The position numbers were made by a program, and so were the translations under genes. The notes under the pieces are model-generated. The model saw nothing but the letters and a program-made list of their open reading frames with translations. It made no database searches and was not told the DNA's origin. This document shows, one piece after another, positions 26,226 to 35,616 of a stretch of 64,000 bases of DNA (position 1 is the first letter of the stretch; the number at the start of each line of letters is the position of its first letter). Origin of the DNA: Nocardiopsis sp. CC223A (lineage in GTDB: Bacteria; Actinomycetota; Actinomycetes; Streptosporangiales; Streptosporangiaceae); NCBI RefSeq assembly GCF_030766825.1, contig NZ_JASFDV010000003.1, positions 101,469-165,468 of the forward strand, written 5' to 3'.

Positions 26226-27644
26226 TCAGCCGCGCTCGAAGTGGCGGCGGCGTTCGAAGTCGGTGACGGTCGCCGAGAAGGCCGCCAGCTCCGCGCGCCC
26301 GGCGGCGGCGTAGTGGCGGACGATGTCGGGGCCGAACACCGACCGGGCGATCTCGCTGTTCTCCCAGGCCAGGACGGCCTCCTCCAGGGAGCCCGGGAGC
26401 CGGGGCAGGTCGGCCGCACCCGCGTCACCCGCCGTGGGCTCGGGCAGCGGCAGTGCCTGGTCGATCCCGTACAGCCCCGCGGCGATGATCGCCGCCACCG
26501 ACAGGTACGGGTTCGCGTCCCCGCCCGGCACCCGGAACTCGATCCGCGCCGACTCGCCCTGCCCGACGACCCGCACCGGGCAGGTGCGGTTGTCCAGCCC
26601 CCAGGCAATGGAGCTGGGCGCGTAGGCCTGCGGCGACAGCCGCTTGAACGAGTTCACGTTGGGCGCGTGCAGCAACGAGAACTCGCGCATGCACGCCAGC
26701 TGCCCCGCCACGAAGTGCTCCATGTGCTTGGACATCCCGTAGCGCCCCGACCCGTCGTCGGCGAACACCGGCGCCCCGGTCTCGTCGCGCAGCGACAGGT
26801 GCACGTGGCAGGAGTTGCCCTCGCCCCCGTCGTACTTGGCCATGAACGTCAGCGCCACACCCGCCTGGGCCGCCAGCGCCTTGGCCCCCGCCTTGTACAC
26901 CACGTGGTTGTCGCAGGTCCGCAGCGCGTCGTCGTAGCGGAACACGATCTCGTACTGCCCCGGATGGCACTCACCCCGTGCCGACTCCACCCGCATCCCC
27001 GTCCGCTCCATCGCGGTGCGGATCCGCCGCATCAGCGGGTCGATCTCGGTGACCTCCGGCAGCGCGTAGTCGGAGTTGAACCGGGTCGCCGTGGTCAGGT
27101 TCCGGTAACCCCCCTCGAACGCCTCCTGGTAGGAGTCGCGGAACACCAGGAACTCCAGCTCCGTCCCCGCCAGCGCCCGCCACCCCCGCTCCGCCAGCCG
27201 CTCCAGCTGCTCCTTGAGCACCTGCCTCGGCGCCACCGGCACCGGCCGCCCGTCGGCGTCCAGGGCGTCGCCCAGCACCAGCGCGGTCCCCGGGTCCCAG
27301 GGCAGGTAGCGCAGCGTCCCCGGGTCGGGCAGGATCGCGAAGTCCCCGAGCCCCCCGCCCCACGGGTCGGTGGCGTACCCCGGCCGCGACTCCATCTCCA
27401 CGTCGGTGGCCAGCAGGTACAGGCAGGCGTCGAACCCGTTCTCCAGCACCCGTTCGGCGAAGTCGCGCGGCGCCACCCGGCTGCCCTGCACCCGCCCCTG
27501 GAGGTCGGGCAGGGCCACGATCACGTCGGTGATCCCCCCGGCCTCCACGTCGGCGCGCAGCCGCTCCAGGGGCACCGGGAACGGCGGTGGCGGGGGAGAG
27601 GGCGGCAGCGTCTCGTGCAGGGGCGGCAGTCCGTCGCCGATCAT
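26226..27644 (-). CDS. Glutamine-synthetase-like gamma-glutamyl ligase in the siderophore operon
   Basis: The 472-residue protein has the GS fold: an N-terminal beta-Grasp (DVIVALPDLQGRVQGSRV), the ATP/Mg site (TELEFLVF, ECHPGQYEIVF), GGEGNSCHVHLSL, NRTCPVRVV and EFRVPGGDANPYLS. It resembles GlnA3/GlnA4/PuuA-like ligases that glutamylate amines or polyamines more than true GlnA. Its ATG overlaps the stop of the preceding NIS synthetase (ATGA), so it is translationally coupled to siderophore genes. It may glutamylate the diamine precursor, add a glutamyl unit to the siderophore, or detoxify excess diamine; sequence alone does not decide. Last gene of the operon. Confidence 0.88.
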   Translation of the reverse strand: MIGDGLPPLHETLPPSPPPPPFPVPLERLRADVEAGGITDVIVALPDLQGRVQGSRVAPRDFAERVLENGFDACLYLLATDVEMESRPGYATDPWGGGLGDFAILPDPGTLRYLPWDPGTALVLGDALDADGRPVPVAPRQVLKEQLERLAERGWRALAGTELEFLVFRDSYQEAFEGGYRNLTTATRFNSDYALPEVTEIDPLMRRIRTAMERTGMRVESARGECHPGQYEIVFRYDDALRTCDNHVVYKAGAKALAAQAGVALTFMAKYDGGEGNSCHVHLSLRDETGAPVFADDGSGRYGMSKHMEHFVAGQLACMREFSLLHAPNVNSFKRLSPQAYAPSSIAWGLDNRTCPVRVVGQGESARIEFRVPGGDANPYLSVAAIIAAGLYGIDQALPLPEPTAGDAGAADLPRLPGSLEEAVLAWENSEIARSVFGPDIVRHYAAAGRAELAAFSATVTDFERRRHFERG

Positions 27645-29446
27645 CGCTTCTCTCCCGGGGTGTGCAGCGGGTTGGGGATCGCCGGGGCGTCCAGGTGGAA
27701 CTCGGCGTCGCGTTCGGCGCGGTCGTGGTAGCCGTCGCCCAGCAGCCGCTCCCGGTTCAGGCACACCCGCTCGTACTCCGGCGCCAGCAGGTCGAACAGC
27801 GCGAACCGGTCGGCCAGCTCCGGGAACTCGTCCTGGTAGCGGTCGATCTCGGCCCGCACCAGTGCCCAGAACCGCTCCTCGGACACCCCGAGCTGTTCCT
27901 CCACCAGCGGCGCCAGGTACCGGAAGTGCCCGATGAACAGGGACTTGGCCACCGACGAGGTCAGCTCGTGGGCGTCGAAGCGCATCAGCACCCCCAGCGC
28001 CTCGGCGGGCAGCCCCTCGTACTCGGGCAGGTCGGTGTCCAGGAGCTTCATGTCGTCCACGAAGTCCTTGACCGCCAGCCGCACCGGCCGGTCCCGCTCG
28101 TCGTAGACGACGATGGTGTTCTCCCCGTGCGGGTTGAACGCCAGCCCGTACCGGTAGAGCAGGTGCAGCAGCGGCGGCAGCACCGTCCCGAACAGCGCGG
28201 CCAGCCACTCCTCGGCGTCCAGCCCCGAGCGCTCCACCAGTTCGGCGGTGAACGCCCGGCCCTGCCCGTCCACGTGCAGCAGCGCCGCCAGGGTCCGGGC
28301 CCGCTCGCCCGCCTCCAGGCTCTCGGCGACCGGTTCGCGCCACAGCGCGCCCAGCAGCTGCCGGTGCCGGTACGGGGCGTCGGGGATGTCCTCCAGCACC
28401 GGGTGGCGCACCGCGACGGCGGCCACCTCACCGGGCAGGATCACCCGGTGCCGCTCGGCCAGGAACGCGTCCTTGGCGTGCAGGGCGTGCACCCACCCCG
28501 TGCTCACCGGGGCGGCCCGGCACAGCTCGGTGGGGATGCCCCGGTAGACCATGGTGTTGAGGATGGCCAGCGACAGCTTGACGTTGAACCGGTCCGGCCG
28601 GGTCAGGTTGGTGAACGTGCGGATGGACTGCTGGGGCAGGTAGTCGTCCCCCGCCTCGCCCAGCGGGACGATGAGCCCGCGCGCCAGCTCGCCCGCGAAC
28701 AGCGGGACCACCACCTCGTCCCACTGCCAGGGGTGCACCGGCAGCCACACGAACGCGGCCGGGTCGGCCCCCGCCGCCGCCAGCCGTTCGGCGAACCGGG
28801 CGGTGGTCTCCTCGCCCAGTTCGCGGGCGTGCAGCACCTCCGGCTCCAGGCCGGGTACCGCGTGGTACTCGGCCAGGGAGGCGTGCACCGCGATCCACGG
28901 CAGCCGGGCGGGCCGCCGCGCCTCGGGCGGGAAGTCCGCGCGGTCGCGGGCGGAGAAGCCCACCCGCCCCTTGTTGGCGAAGATCCACGGGTGCCCGGTC
29001 TGGTACCCCTCCAGGTCGGCGTAGGACAGGTCGGCCAGGTCGGCGGCGGTGCGCCGCTCCACGGCCAGCCGGGCGTCGGCGGACAGGGTGGCGGTCAGCT
29101 CGCCGACGGTGAACGCCTCCACCGCCGGGTCCACGATCCGGGCCGCGCCCAGGTCGCGCAGCAGCGCGAACGGGGAGGCCGGGGCCTCGGCCCCGTCGGC
29201 GCCGACCCGGGTGACCCCGGGCAGCACCCGCCACCCGTCCAGCAGGGTGCGCCGCCCCTCGAACCGGTAGCGGGCCCCGCCCACGGCGGCGCTCCAGCGG
29301 CCGGGCCCGTCGGCCTCGGGGGTCAGCGCGTACTCGAAGCACAGCTCGGCGACCATCTTGGCGGCCAGCAGGTCGCAGGCCCGGTCCCAGTGCTCGGCGG
29401 TCAGTTCGGCGGGCACCGGCAACGGCGTGGCGGTCATGTCGTTCAT
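27641..29446 (-). CDS. IucA/IucC-family NIS siderophore synthetase (second copy)
   Basis: ATP-dependent ligase condensing a carboxylate (citrate, succinate or hydroxamate acid) with an amine or alcohol, 601 residues. Conserved motifs include GYQTGHPWIFANKGRVGFS, the ATP-binding LPVHPWQWDEV and QQSIRTFTNL, HGENTIVVYDERDRPVRLAVKDF and a C-terminal FerIV/FhuF-like transporter-associated segment. The ATG overlaps the stop of the preceding paralogue, with which it shares exact length and the ending NPL...PGEK. The subtype (A, B or C) cannot be fixed by eye. It is coupled downstream to the GS-like gene. Confidence 0.93.
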   Translation of the reverse strand: MNDMTATPLPVPAELTAEHWDRACDLLAAKMVAELCFEYALTPEADGPGRWSAAVGGARYRFEGRRTLLDGWRVLPGVTRVGADGAEAPASPFALLRDLGAARIVDPAVEAFTVGELTATLSADARLAVERRTAADLADLSYADLEGYQTGHPWIFANKGRVGFSARDRADFPPEARRPARLPWIAVHASLAEYHAVPGLEPEVLHARELGEETTARFAERLAAAGADPAAFVWLPVHPWQWDEVVVPLFAGELARGLIVPLGEAGDDYLPQQSIRTFTNLTRPDRFNVKLSLAILNTMVYRGIPTELCRAAPVSTGWVHALHAKDAFLAERHRVILPGEVAAVAVRHPVLEDIPDAPYRHRQLLGALWREPVAESLEAGERARTLAALLHVDGQGRAFTAELVERSGLDAEEWLAALFGTVLPPLLHLLYRYGLAFNPHGENTIVVYDERDRPVRLAVKDFVDDMKLLDTDLPEYEGLPAEALGVLMRFDAHELTSSVAKSLFIGHFRYLAPLVEEQLGVSEERFWALVRAEIDRYQDEFPELADRFALFDLLAPEYERVCLNRERLLGDGYHDRAERDAEFHLDAPAIPNPLHTPGEKR

Positions 29447-31248
29447 TCCTTCTCCCCGGGGGCGGCCAGCGGGTTGTCGACCAGGCCGTGCATGACGTCG
29501 AACTCGGCGTCGCGTTCGGCGCGCTCGTGGAAGCCGCCGCCCATGAGCTGTTCGCGGTTGAGCGCGACCCGCCCCACCCGGGGCGCCAGCAGGTCGAACC
29601 AGGCGAAGCGCTCGGCCAGCTCGGGGAAGCGCGCCTGGTAGGCGAGCACCTGGGCGCGGGCCAGCGCCCACAGCCGCGCCCCCGGCACGCCCAGGTCGTG
29701 CTCGACGATGTCGGCGAGGAACCGCAGGTGCCCCGCGCAGATCGCGGACAGGACCGAGTGCGCCAGCTCCTGCGGCTGCCAGCGGTGCAGCACCGACCGC
29801 ACGTGCTCGGGGATCTCGGCGTACTCGGGCAGGTCGAAGGGGAGCAGTTCCACGTCGGAGCCGAAGTCCTTCAGGGCGATGCGCACCGGGACCTCGTTCT
29901 CGTCCAGGATGAGCACCACGTTCTCCCCGTGCGGGGTGAAGGACGCCCCGTACCGGTACAGGTAGTGCAGCACCGGCGGGAACAGGGCGGCGACGAACCG
30001 CTCCAGCCAGGCCTCCACCCCGAGCCCGGAGCGCTCGATCAGCTCGGCGACCAGCGGGTGCCCGTCGGAGCCGCGCAGCAGCAGGCAGGCCATGGTGCGG
30101 GCCCGCTCGCCCTCGCGCAGGTGGCGGTGGATCGGCTCGCGCCAGATGGTGCCCAGCAGCTCGTGGAACCGGTAGGGGGCCTGCGGCATCTGTGCGAACA
30201 CCGGGTGCGGGACGGTCGCCGAGGCGCGCTCGGCGAGCATCACCACCCCGGTCTCGGCGAAGTAGCCGTCGCGTTCGGCGAGGGTCCGCAGCCAGGTGCT
30301 GGTGTGCGGGGCGCAGCCGGTCTGGGTGCCCGACAGCCCGCGCCACACCAGGGTGTTGCGGATCATCAGCGGCACCTTGACGTTGAGCCGGTCGGGCCGG
30401 TCCAGGTTCATCAGGGTGCGGATGGACTGGAAGGGGCGGTACCGGTCGCGGCTCTCGCCCAGGCGGACCACCCGGCCCAGGGCGATCTCCCCGGCGAACA
30501 GCGGGGCGACGACCTCGTCCCACTGGAAGGGGTGGACGGGGATCCACAGGTAGGCGTCGGGGTCGCCGCCGCGCTCGCGGATCCGGTCGGCGAACTCCGT
30601 GCGCTGGTCCGCGTCGATCTCGGCGGCGACGAGGGCGGCCCGGTCGGTGCCCGCCATGGACTGGAACCCGCCCAGGTCGGGGTGGACGGCGATCCACACC
30701 AGGCGGAACGCGCCGCGCGCCTCTGGGGTGTAGCGGGCGGCGTCGTCGGCGGAGAACCCGAGACGGCCCTTGTTGACGAAGATGCAGGGGTGGCCGGTCT
30801 GGTACCCCTCCAGGTCCTCGTACGGCAGGTCGGCCAGCTCGGCGGCGGGGAGGGCGTCGGCCAGCAGGCGGGCGTCGGCGGCGTGGGTGGCCAGCAGGTC
30901 CCGCACCACCTCGGCCAGGGAGTCGCCGGGCAGGCCCACGGTCTTCTGGGCGTCGGTGACGAACCGGGTGGGGTCCCAGGCCTGCTCGGCGCCCTGCTCG
31001 CCGGTGCGGACGAAGGAGTCGGCGTCCACGTGCCAGGACCCGAAGCCGCCGCGCCGGGCGGTGAAGGTGTAGACGACCCCGCCGTCCACGGGCAGCCGCC
31101 AGGCGGGGGAGCCGCCGGGCGCGGCGGGCCCGGGCTCGGGGACGATCATCTCCTCGTAGGCCATCTCGCCGACCATGTGGGCGAGCAGGCGGCTCCCGGC
31201 CCGGCGCCACAGGTCGGCGTCGTGGGTGGACTGTGCGTTCTCAGACAT
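29443..31248 (-). CDS. IucA/IucC-family NIS siderophore synthetase (first copy)
   Basis: A 601-residue paralogue of the next gene in the operon. Motifs: GYQTGHPCIFVNKGRLGFS, IPVHPFQWDEVVAPLF, QSIRTLMNLDRPDRLN, HGENVVLILDENEVPVRIAL and KDFGSDVELLPFDLPE. It presumably performs one of two successive condensations in siderophore assembly. ATG 31248 lies 8 nt inside the end of the exporter gene, so translation is coupled. The two synthetases are clearly diverged from each other, which argues for separate substrates rather than a recent duplication. Confidence 0.93.
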   Translation of the reverse strand: MSENAQSTHDADLWRRAGSRLLAHMVGEMAYEEMIVPEPGPAAPGGSPAWRLPVDGGVVYTFTARRGGFGSWHVDADSFVRTGEQGAEQAWDPTRFVTDAQKTVGLPGDSLAEVVRDLLATHAADARLLADALPAAELADLPYEDLEGYQTGHPCIFVNKGRLGFSADDAARYTPEARGAFRLVWIAVHPDLGGFQSMAGTDRAALVAAEIDADQRTEFADRIRERGGDPDAYLWIPVHPFQWDEVVAPLFAGEIALGRVVRLGESRDRYRPFQSIRTLMNLDRPDRLNVKVPLMIRNTLVWRGLSGTQTGCAPHTSTWLRTLAERDGYFAETGVVMLAERASATVPHPVFAQMPQAPYRFHELLGTIWREPIHRHLREGERARTMACLLLRGSDGHPLVAELIERSGLGVEAWLERFVAALFPPVLHYLYRYGASFTPHGENVVLILDENEVPVRIALKDFGSDVELLPFDLPEYAEIPEHVRSVLHRWQPQELAHSVLSAICAGHLRFLADIVEHDLGVPGARLWALARAQVLAYQARFPELAERFAWFDLLAPRVGRVALNREQLMGGGFHERAERDAEFDVMHGLVDNPLAAPGEKE

Positions 31249-32509
31249 GGTGCGGACTTTCGGTGCGGTGCGCGGACGGGTCGTCGGACGGCGCGGACGG
31301 CGAAGGGCCCGGTGCCGGGGCGGGCGTGGCGGTCGGCCGGAGGTCGTCGTTCGAGGGTGGTGGTGGAGGGAGACGGGAGGGCAGGGACAGCAGCAGCGCG
31401 AGCACGGCGAACAGCGCCGCCCCCGCCAGCAGCGGCAGCCCCAGCCCGCCCGCGGCCAGGGCGGTGGCGGCCACCGGGCTGACCAGGGTCGCCGCCACCC
31501 GCACGGTGGCCACGGCGGAGAACGCCGGCCCGTCCGTGCCGGTCACGGCGAACACCCGCAGGTCCAGGGCGACGTGCCCCAGCCCCAGTCCGACGCCGAA
31601 CACCACCCGGCCCAGCGCCAGCAGCGCCGGGTCGCCGGTGAGGAACTGCCCGGCCAGCCCGGCCGCGGCCAGCAGGCACGCGACCGGCAGCAGCGCCCGG
31701 CCCAGCAGGGCGTGTGCCCGCCCGGCCAGCGGCAGCACCGCCAGCACGGCCGCCTGCGGGAGCAGGAAGAGGACGGCGGCGGCCGTGGTGCCGACGCCGC
31801 CGTCCTCGGCGTACAGGGTGAAGAACGGGCGCACGATGAGCCGGGCGATCTCCACCGCGAGCACGATCGCGCTCACCGCGGCGATCGCCGCCACCGCGCC
31901 CCGCGGCATCGCCGACCGCGGCCCGGCGGCCTCGGCGGAGTCCGTCACCGCGGGCGAACGCCGCCCCTGAGGCAGCCTGCGGTGGCACAGCATCGCCAGC
32001 GCCACGTACAGCAGCGCGCAGGCGGCGATGCCCCACCGGGGCTGGGGCAGGGCCATGATCCCCGCCCCGATGAGCGTGGCCACCACCGTGCCGCCGTTGA
32101 TCACGTACGCGAACACGGTGACGTCGCGGACCCGGTCGGTGCCGGTGCCCACGAACGCCGGGTAGGCCAGGGTGAACGCCATGGTCACCGCCACCTGCAC
32201 CGCCGACAGCGCCAGGAACACCGGGTACGTCGGCGAGACGGCCAGCGCCAGCTCCAGTACCGCCGCCGCCCCCAGCGACCACATCACCAGGGTCGACAGC
32301 GAGAGCCGGCGGGCGATGAGCCCCCACAGGGGCATGGCCACCAGCGCGGTCACCCGGCACACCCAGATGTACACGCCGGTGGCCGCCGGGTCGGTGACCC
32401 CGAACAGCCGCTCGAACAGCTGCGGGTAGAACGGGCTCAGCGCCACGTCGCTCACCAGGTGCAGCAGGATGACCAGCAGGTACAGCCGACGGAACGAGGC
32501 CCCGCTCAC
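31241..32509 (-). CDS. MFS transporter, probable siderophore exporter
   Basis: The 422-residue protein has about 11-12 hydrophobic segments and the MFS loop after helix 2 (WGLIARRLSLST), followed by a proline/serine-rich cytoplasmic tail from about residue 385. It starts at GTG 32509, overlapping the stop of the N-monooxygenase gene by 4 nt. MFS proteins in NIS clusters (SbnD, AlcS-like) export the finished siderophore, and the position between tailoring and assembly genes supports that role. Confidence 0.9.
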   Translation of the reverse strand: MSGASFRRLYLLVILLHLVSDVALSPFYPQLFERLFGVTDPAATGVYIWVCRVTALVAMPLWGLIARRLSLSTLVMWSLGAAAVLELALAVSPTYPVFLALSAVQVAVTMAFTLAYPAFVGTGTDRVRDVTVFAYVINGGTVVATLIGAGIMALPQPRWGIAACALLYVALAMLCHRRLPQGRRSPAVTDSAEAAGPRSAMPRGAVAAIAAVSAIVLAVEIARLIVRPFFTLYAEDGGVGTTAAAVLFLLPQAAVLAVLPLAGRAHALLGRALLPVACLLAAAGLAGQFLTGDPALLALGRVVFGVGLGLGHVALDLRVFAVTGTDGPAFSAVATVRVAATLVSPVAATALAAGGLGLPLLAGAALFAVLALLLSLPSRLPPPPPSNDDLRPTATPAPAPGPSPSAPSDDPSAHRTESPHHV

Positions 32510-33840
32510 CGTCGCGCCCCGGCCGGGGCGCCGAACGACGTGAACGCCGTCCGCTCCGGCAGCCGGTAGGCGGTGCCGCCGGTGATCGCGTTGAGGATGA
32601 CGGCCGCCCGCCAGGCGCCCAGGCCCAGGTCGGGGGCGCCCACGCCGTGGGTGTGCAGTTCGGCGTTCTGCACGTGGACGGGGGCGGTCAGCGTCGGGTC
32701 GGCGACCAGGCGCAGGTTCTCGTCGATGCGCGGGCGGCCCTGCTCGTCGGTCTCGATGAGCTTGGCGATGGGCGCCAGGAAGTCGGGGGAGCGGTGGGCG
32801 TACCCGGAGGCGGCGATCACCGCGCCGGTGCGGACGGTGAACTCGGCGTCCTGCTCGCGGTGGCGGAACCGCAGGGCGAACCCGTCGCCGTCGGCCTCGG
32901 CCGCCAGCAGTTCGCACTGGGCGCGCAGGCTCACCCCCACGTCGGCGCCCGCGATGCCGCGCTCGTAGAGCACGTCGTGGATCTCGCCGATGGTGTCGCC
33001 GCTGATGCCCTTGTACAGCTGCCACTGGGCGGGGACCACCCGGTCCTTGGTCTCCTGCGGCAGGGCGTGGAAGTAACGGGTGTAGTCGGGGGTGAAGTGC
33101 TCCAGGCCCAGCTTGGAGTACTCCATGGGGGCGAACGCCTGCGAGCGCGTCAGCCAGTGCACGGCGGTGCCGCGGTGGGCGGGGGAGCGCAGCAGGTCCA
33201 GGAACACCTCGGCACCGGACTGGCCCGAGCCCAGGACGGTGATGTCGTCCACCCCGTCCAGGCCCGCCACCCGCTCCAGGTAGTCGGCGGCGTGGAACAC
33301 CCGCTCGCCCACCAGGGGGCGCAGCGGTTCGGGCAGCACCGGTTCGGTGCCGATGCCCAGGACCAGGGCCCGGCCGCGGGTGCGGGTCACGACGCCGGCG
33401 GCGTCGGTGTGCTCCACCGTGAAGACCCCGTCCTCGTGGTGGACGGCGGTGGCGCGGGCGTCGAACCGGCACGAGGCCAGGGAACGGGCGACCCACCGGC
33501 AGTAGTCGTCGTACTCCCGGCGCGGCACGTGGAAGTGCTCGGAGAAGTAGAAGGGGAACAGCCGGTCGTGCTCGCGCAGGTAGCACAGGAACGACCAGGG
33601 GCTGGTGGGGTCGACCAGGGTCACCAGGTCGGCGAGGAAGGGCACCTGTAGGCGCGCGCCCTCCAGCAGCAGCCCGGGGTGCCAGGAGAAGTCGGGCCGG
33701 GCCTCCAGGAAGCGCGCGGTGAGGCCGGGCACGCCGTCGGCCAGGGCGGCCAGGGCCAGGTTGAACGGGCCCAGGCCGATGCCCACCAGGTCGTACGGCT
33801 CGTCGTCCTCGTGGGGGCGGGGGTGGGGGTCGGCGGTCAA
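32506..33840 (-). CDS. L-lysine/L-ornithine/diamine N-monooxygenase
   Basis: FAD- and NADPH-dependent N-hydroxylating monooxygenase producing the hydroxylamine for hydroxamate groups, 444 residues. Visible: FAD-binding GIGLGPFNLALAAL, HPGLLLEGARLQVPFLADLV, FLCYLREHDRLFPFYF, the NADPH site VLGSGQSGAEVFLDLL, and a C-terminal ASGYAHRSPDFL FAD segment. The TTG start overlaps the decarboxylase stop and is fixed by AAGGAG 5 nt upstream. With the adjacent decarboxylase it probably hydroxylates a diamine (cadaverine, putrescine or diaminopropane), as DesB or RhbE do; the true substrate is inferred. Confidence 0.94.
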   Translation of the reverse strand: MTADPHPRPHEDDEPYDLVGIGLGPFNLALAALADGVPGLTARFLEARPDFSWHPGLLLEGARLQVPFLADLVTLVDPTSPWSFLCYLREHDRLFPFYFSEHFHVPRREYDDYCRWVARSLASCRFDARATAVHHEDGVFTVEHTDAAGVVTRTRGRALVLGIGTEPVLPEPLRPLVGERVFHAADYLERVAGLDGVDDITVLGSGQSGAEVFLDLLRSPAHRGTAVHWLTRSQAFAPMEYSKLGLEHFTPDYTRYFHALPQETKDRVVPAQWQLYKGISGDTIGEIHDVLYERGIAGADVGVSLRAQCELLAAEADGDGFALRFRHREQDAEFTVRTGAVIAASGYAHRSPDFLAPIAKLIETDEQGRPRIDENLRLVADPTLTAPVHVQNAELHTHGVGAPDLGLGAWRAAVILNAITGGTAYRLPERTAFTSFGAPAGARR

Positions 33841-35414
33841 CGTGACTCCTTCAGGGCGGAGAGCTCGGTGTCGCCCGCGGCGACGACCTCGGCGAGCAGG
33901 GCGGCGGTGTCCTCGACGGTGGTGCCGGGGTTGAGCAGGGTGAGCTTGAGCCACACCCGGCCGTTGATCCGGGTGCGGCCGACCACGGCCCGGCCCTCCT
34001 GGAGCAGGCGGCGGCGCAGCCGGGCGTTGACCTCGTCGGAGTCGGCCCCGGCGTCGTAGCGGAACACCACGGTGGTGAGGGAGGGCGAGGCGGCCAGCTG
34101 GAGCCGGGGGTGGGCGGTGACCTTGGCGGCGGTGCGCAGGGTCAGGTCCCGGCAGGCGTCCACGAGGCGGCCCAGCCCGTCGACGCCCAGGGCCCGCAGG
34201 GTGACGGCGATCTTGAAGACGTCGGCCCGGCGGGTGGTGCGCAGCGAGTACCCGAGCAGGCTGGGGTAGCCCGCCTCCTCGTCGTCGGCGGGGTTGAGGT
34301 AGTCCACCGAGCGGGACAGCGGGGCGAACAGGGCGCGCTCGCGGGTGAGCAGGACCCCGGCGGCCACCGGCTGCCAGCCGAGCTTGTGCAGGTCCAGGCC
34401 GACCGAGTGGGCCCGGTCCAGGCCGGCGAGCAGTCCGCGCAGCCGGCGGGAGAACAGCAGCCCGCCGCCGTAGGCCGCGTCCACGTGCAGCCACACCCCG
34501 TACTCGCGGGCGATGTGGGCGATCGCGCCCAGGGAGTCGATACCGCCCAGGTCGGTGGTGCCCGCGGTGGCGACGATCGCGACGGGGATGTCGCCGTCGG
34601 CGCGCATCCGGTCCAGGGCCTCGCGCAGCGCGCGCGGGCGCATCCGGTGCCGGGAGTCCACGTCGACGGTGACGACGGCGTCCTCGCCCAGGCCCAGCAG
34701 GGCGGCCGAGCGCTGGACGGAGAAGTGGGCGGCGGCCCCGCACAGGATCCGCGGGCGGGCCCCGCCGGCGGCCCGGGCCACGCCGTGGCGGACGGGGTCG
34801 CGCTCGGGACCGGCCAGGGCGTGGTCGCGGGCCAGCAGCAGGGCGGTCAGGTTGGACTCGGTGCCACCGGAGGTGACCACACCGCCCGCGATCGCGGGGT
34901 CGTACCCGGCCAGAGCGGCGAGCTCGCCGATGACCTGGGTCTCCATGGCGGTCGCGGCGGGGGCCTGGTCCCAGGAGTCCATGGACTGGTTGAGGACGGA
35001 GGCGACGGCGTCGGCGGCCACCGCCACGGCCAGCGGCGGGCAGTGCAGGTGGGCGGCGCAGCGCGGGTGGGAGGGGTCGGCGGCGTGCACGGCCAGGGTG
35101 TGCGTGAGCCGGGTGAGGACCCGTTCGGCCAGGTCGGGGGCGTGCCGGTCGCCTTCGGGGGCGGCGGTCACCGGCCCCAGGGCGGTCCGGACGGCCTCGG
35201 CGACCTCGTGCGGTGTGCGGGCGGGCAGCGGGCCGCCGCGCTCCTCGCGGGCCGTGGTCAGGACGTCGGCGGCGGCGGTCAGGAGGGCGGCCACGGCCTG
35301 GGGGCCGCCGGCGGCTCCGGCCAGGGCGTCGGGCAGCAGGGCGGAGGCGTCGGTGGGGACGGTGATACCGTCGGGTCCCCAGGTCACGGTGTCGCCACCG
35401 GGAGTGATGGTCAT
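33837..35414 (-). CDS. PLP-dependent group II decarboxylase (lysine/ornithine/diaminobutyrate type)
   Basis: The 525-residue enzyme belongs to the aromatic-L-amino-acid/DesA/Ddc family. GVVTSGGTESNLTALLLARD binds PLP phosphate, HVDAAYGGGLLF carries the PLP-stacking and nitrogen-contact residues, and the Schiff-base lysine is in LDLHKLGWQPVAAG. It likely generates the diamine used by the coupled N-monooxygenase. DesA homologues use lysine, RhbB/Ddc homologues diaminobutyrate; no partner aminotransferase is present here, which favours lysine or ornithine. ATG 35414 has GGAG upstream. First gene of the tightly overlapping six-gene block. Confidence 0.93.
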   Translation of the reverse strand: MTITPGGDTVTWGPDGITVPTDASALLPDALAGAAGGPQAVAALLTAAADVLTTAREERGGPLPARTPHEVAEAVRTALGPVTAAPEGDRHAPDLAERVLTRLTHTLAVHAADPSHPRCAAHLHCPPLAVAVAADAVASVLNQSMDSWDQAPAATAMETQVIGELAALAGYDPAIAGGVVTSGGTESNLTALLLARDHALAGPERDPVRHGVARAAGGARPRILCGAAAHFSVQRSAALLGLGEDAVVTVDVDSRHRMRPRALREALDRMRADGDIPVAIVATAGTTDLGGIDSLGAIAHIAREYGVWLHVDAAYGGGLLFSRRLRGLLAGLDRAHSVGLDLHKLGWQPVAAGVLLTRERALFAPLSRSVDYLNPADDEEAGYPSLLGYSLRTTRRADVFKIAVTLRALGVDGLGRLVDACRDLTLRTAAKVTAHPRLQLAASPSLTTVVFRYDAGADSDEVNARLRRRLLQEGRAVVGRTRINGRVWLKLTLLNPGTTVEDTAALLAEVVAAGDTELSALKESR

Positions 35415-35616
35415 GGGGCGTGGGGCTCCTGTTTCTCTCCGAGGCGGTTCGGGACGCGCGGACGGATTCGGGGCGGGGAGTCCCGGGCCGCGGGGCCCGG
35501 TCGGTGCGATACGCCGGGGGCGACGGGGGAGGCCGCACGTCCCGGGGCCCGCCGGGGCAGGGGCGGGCGGGAGGGGGAGCTCCGGCGCGCACGCCGTCGG
35601 GCGCGCCGGGGGCGGA

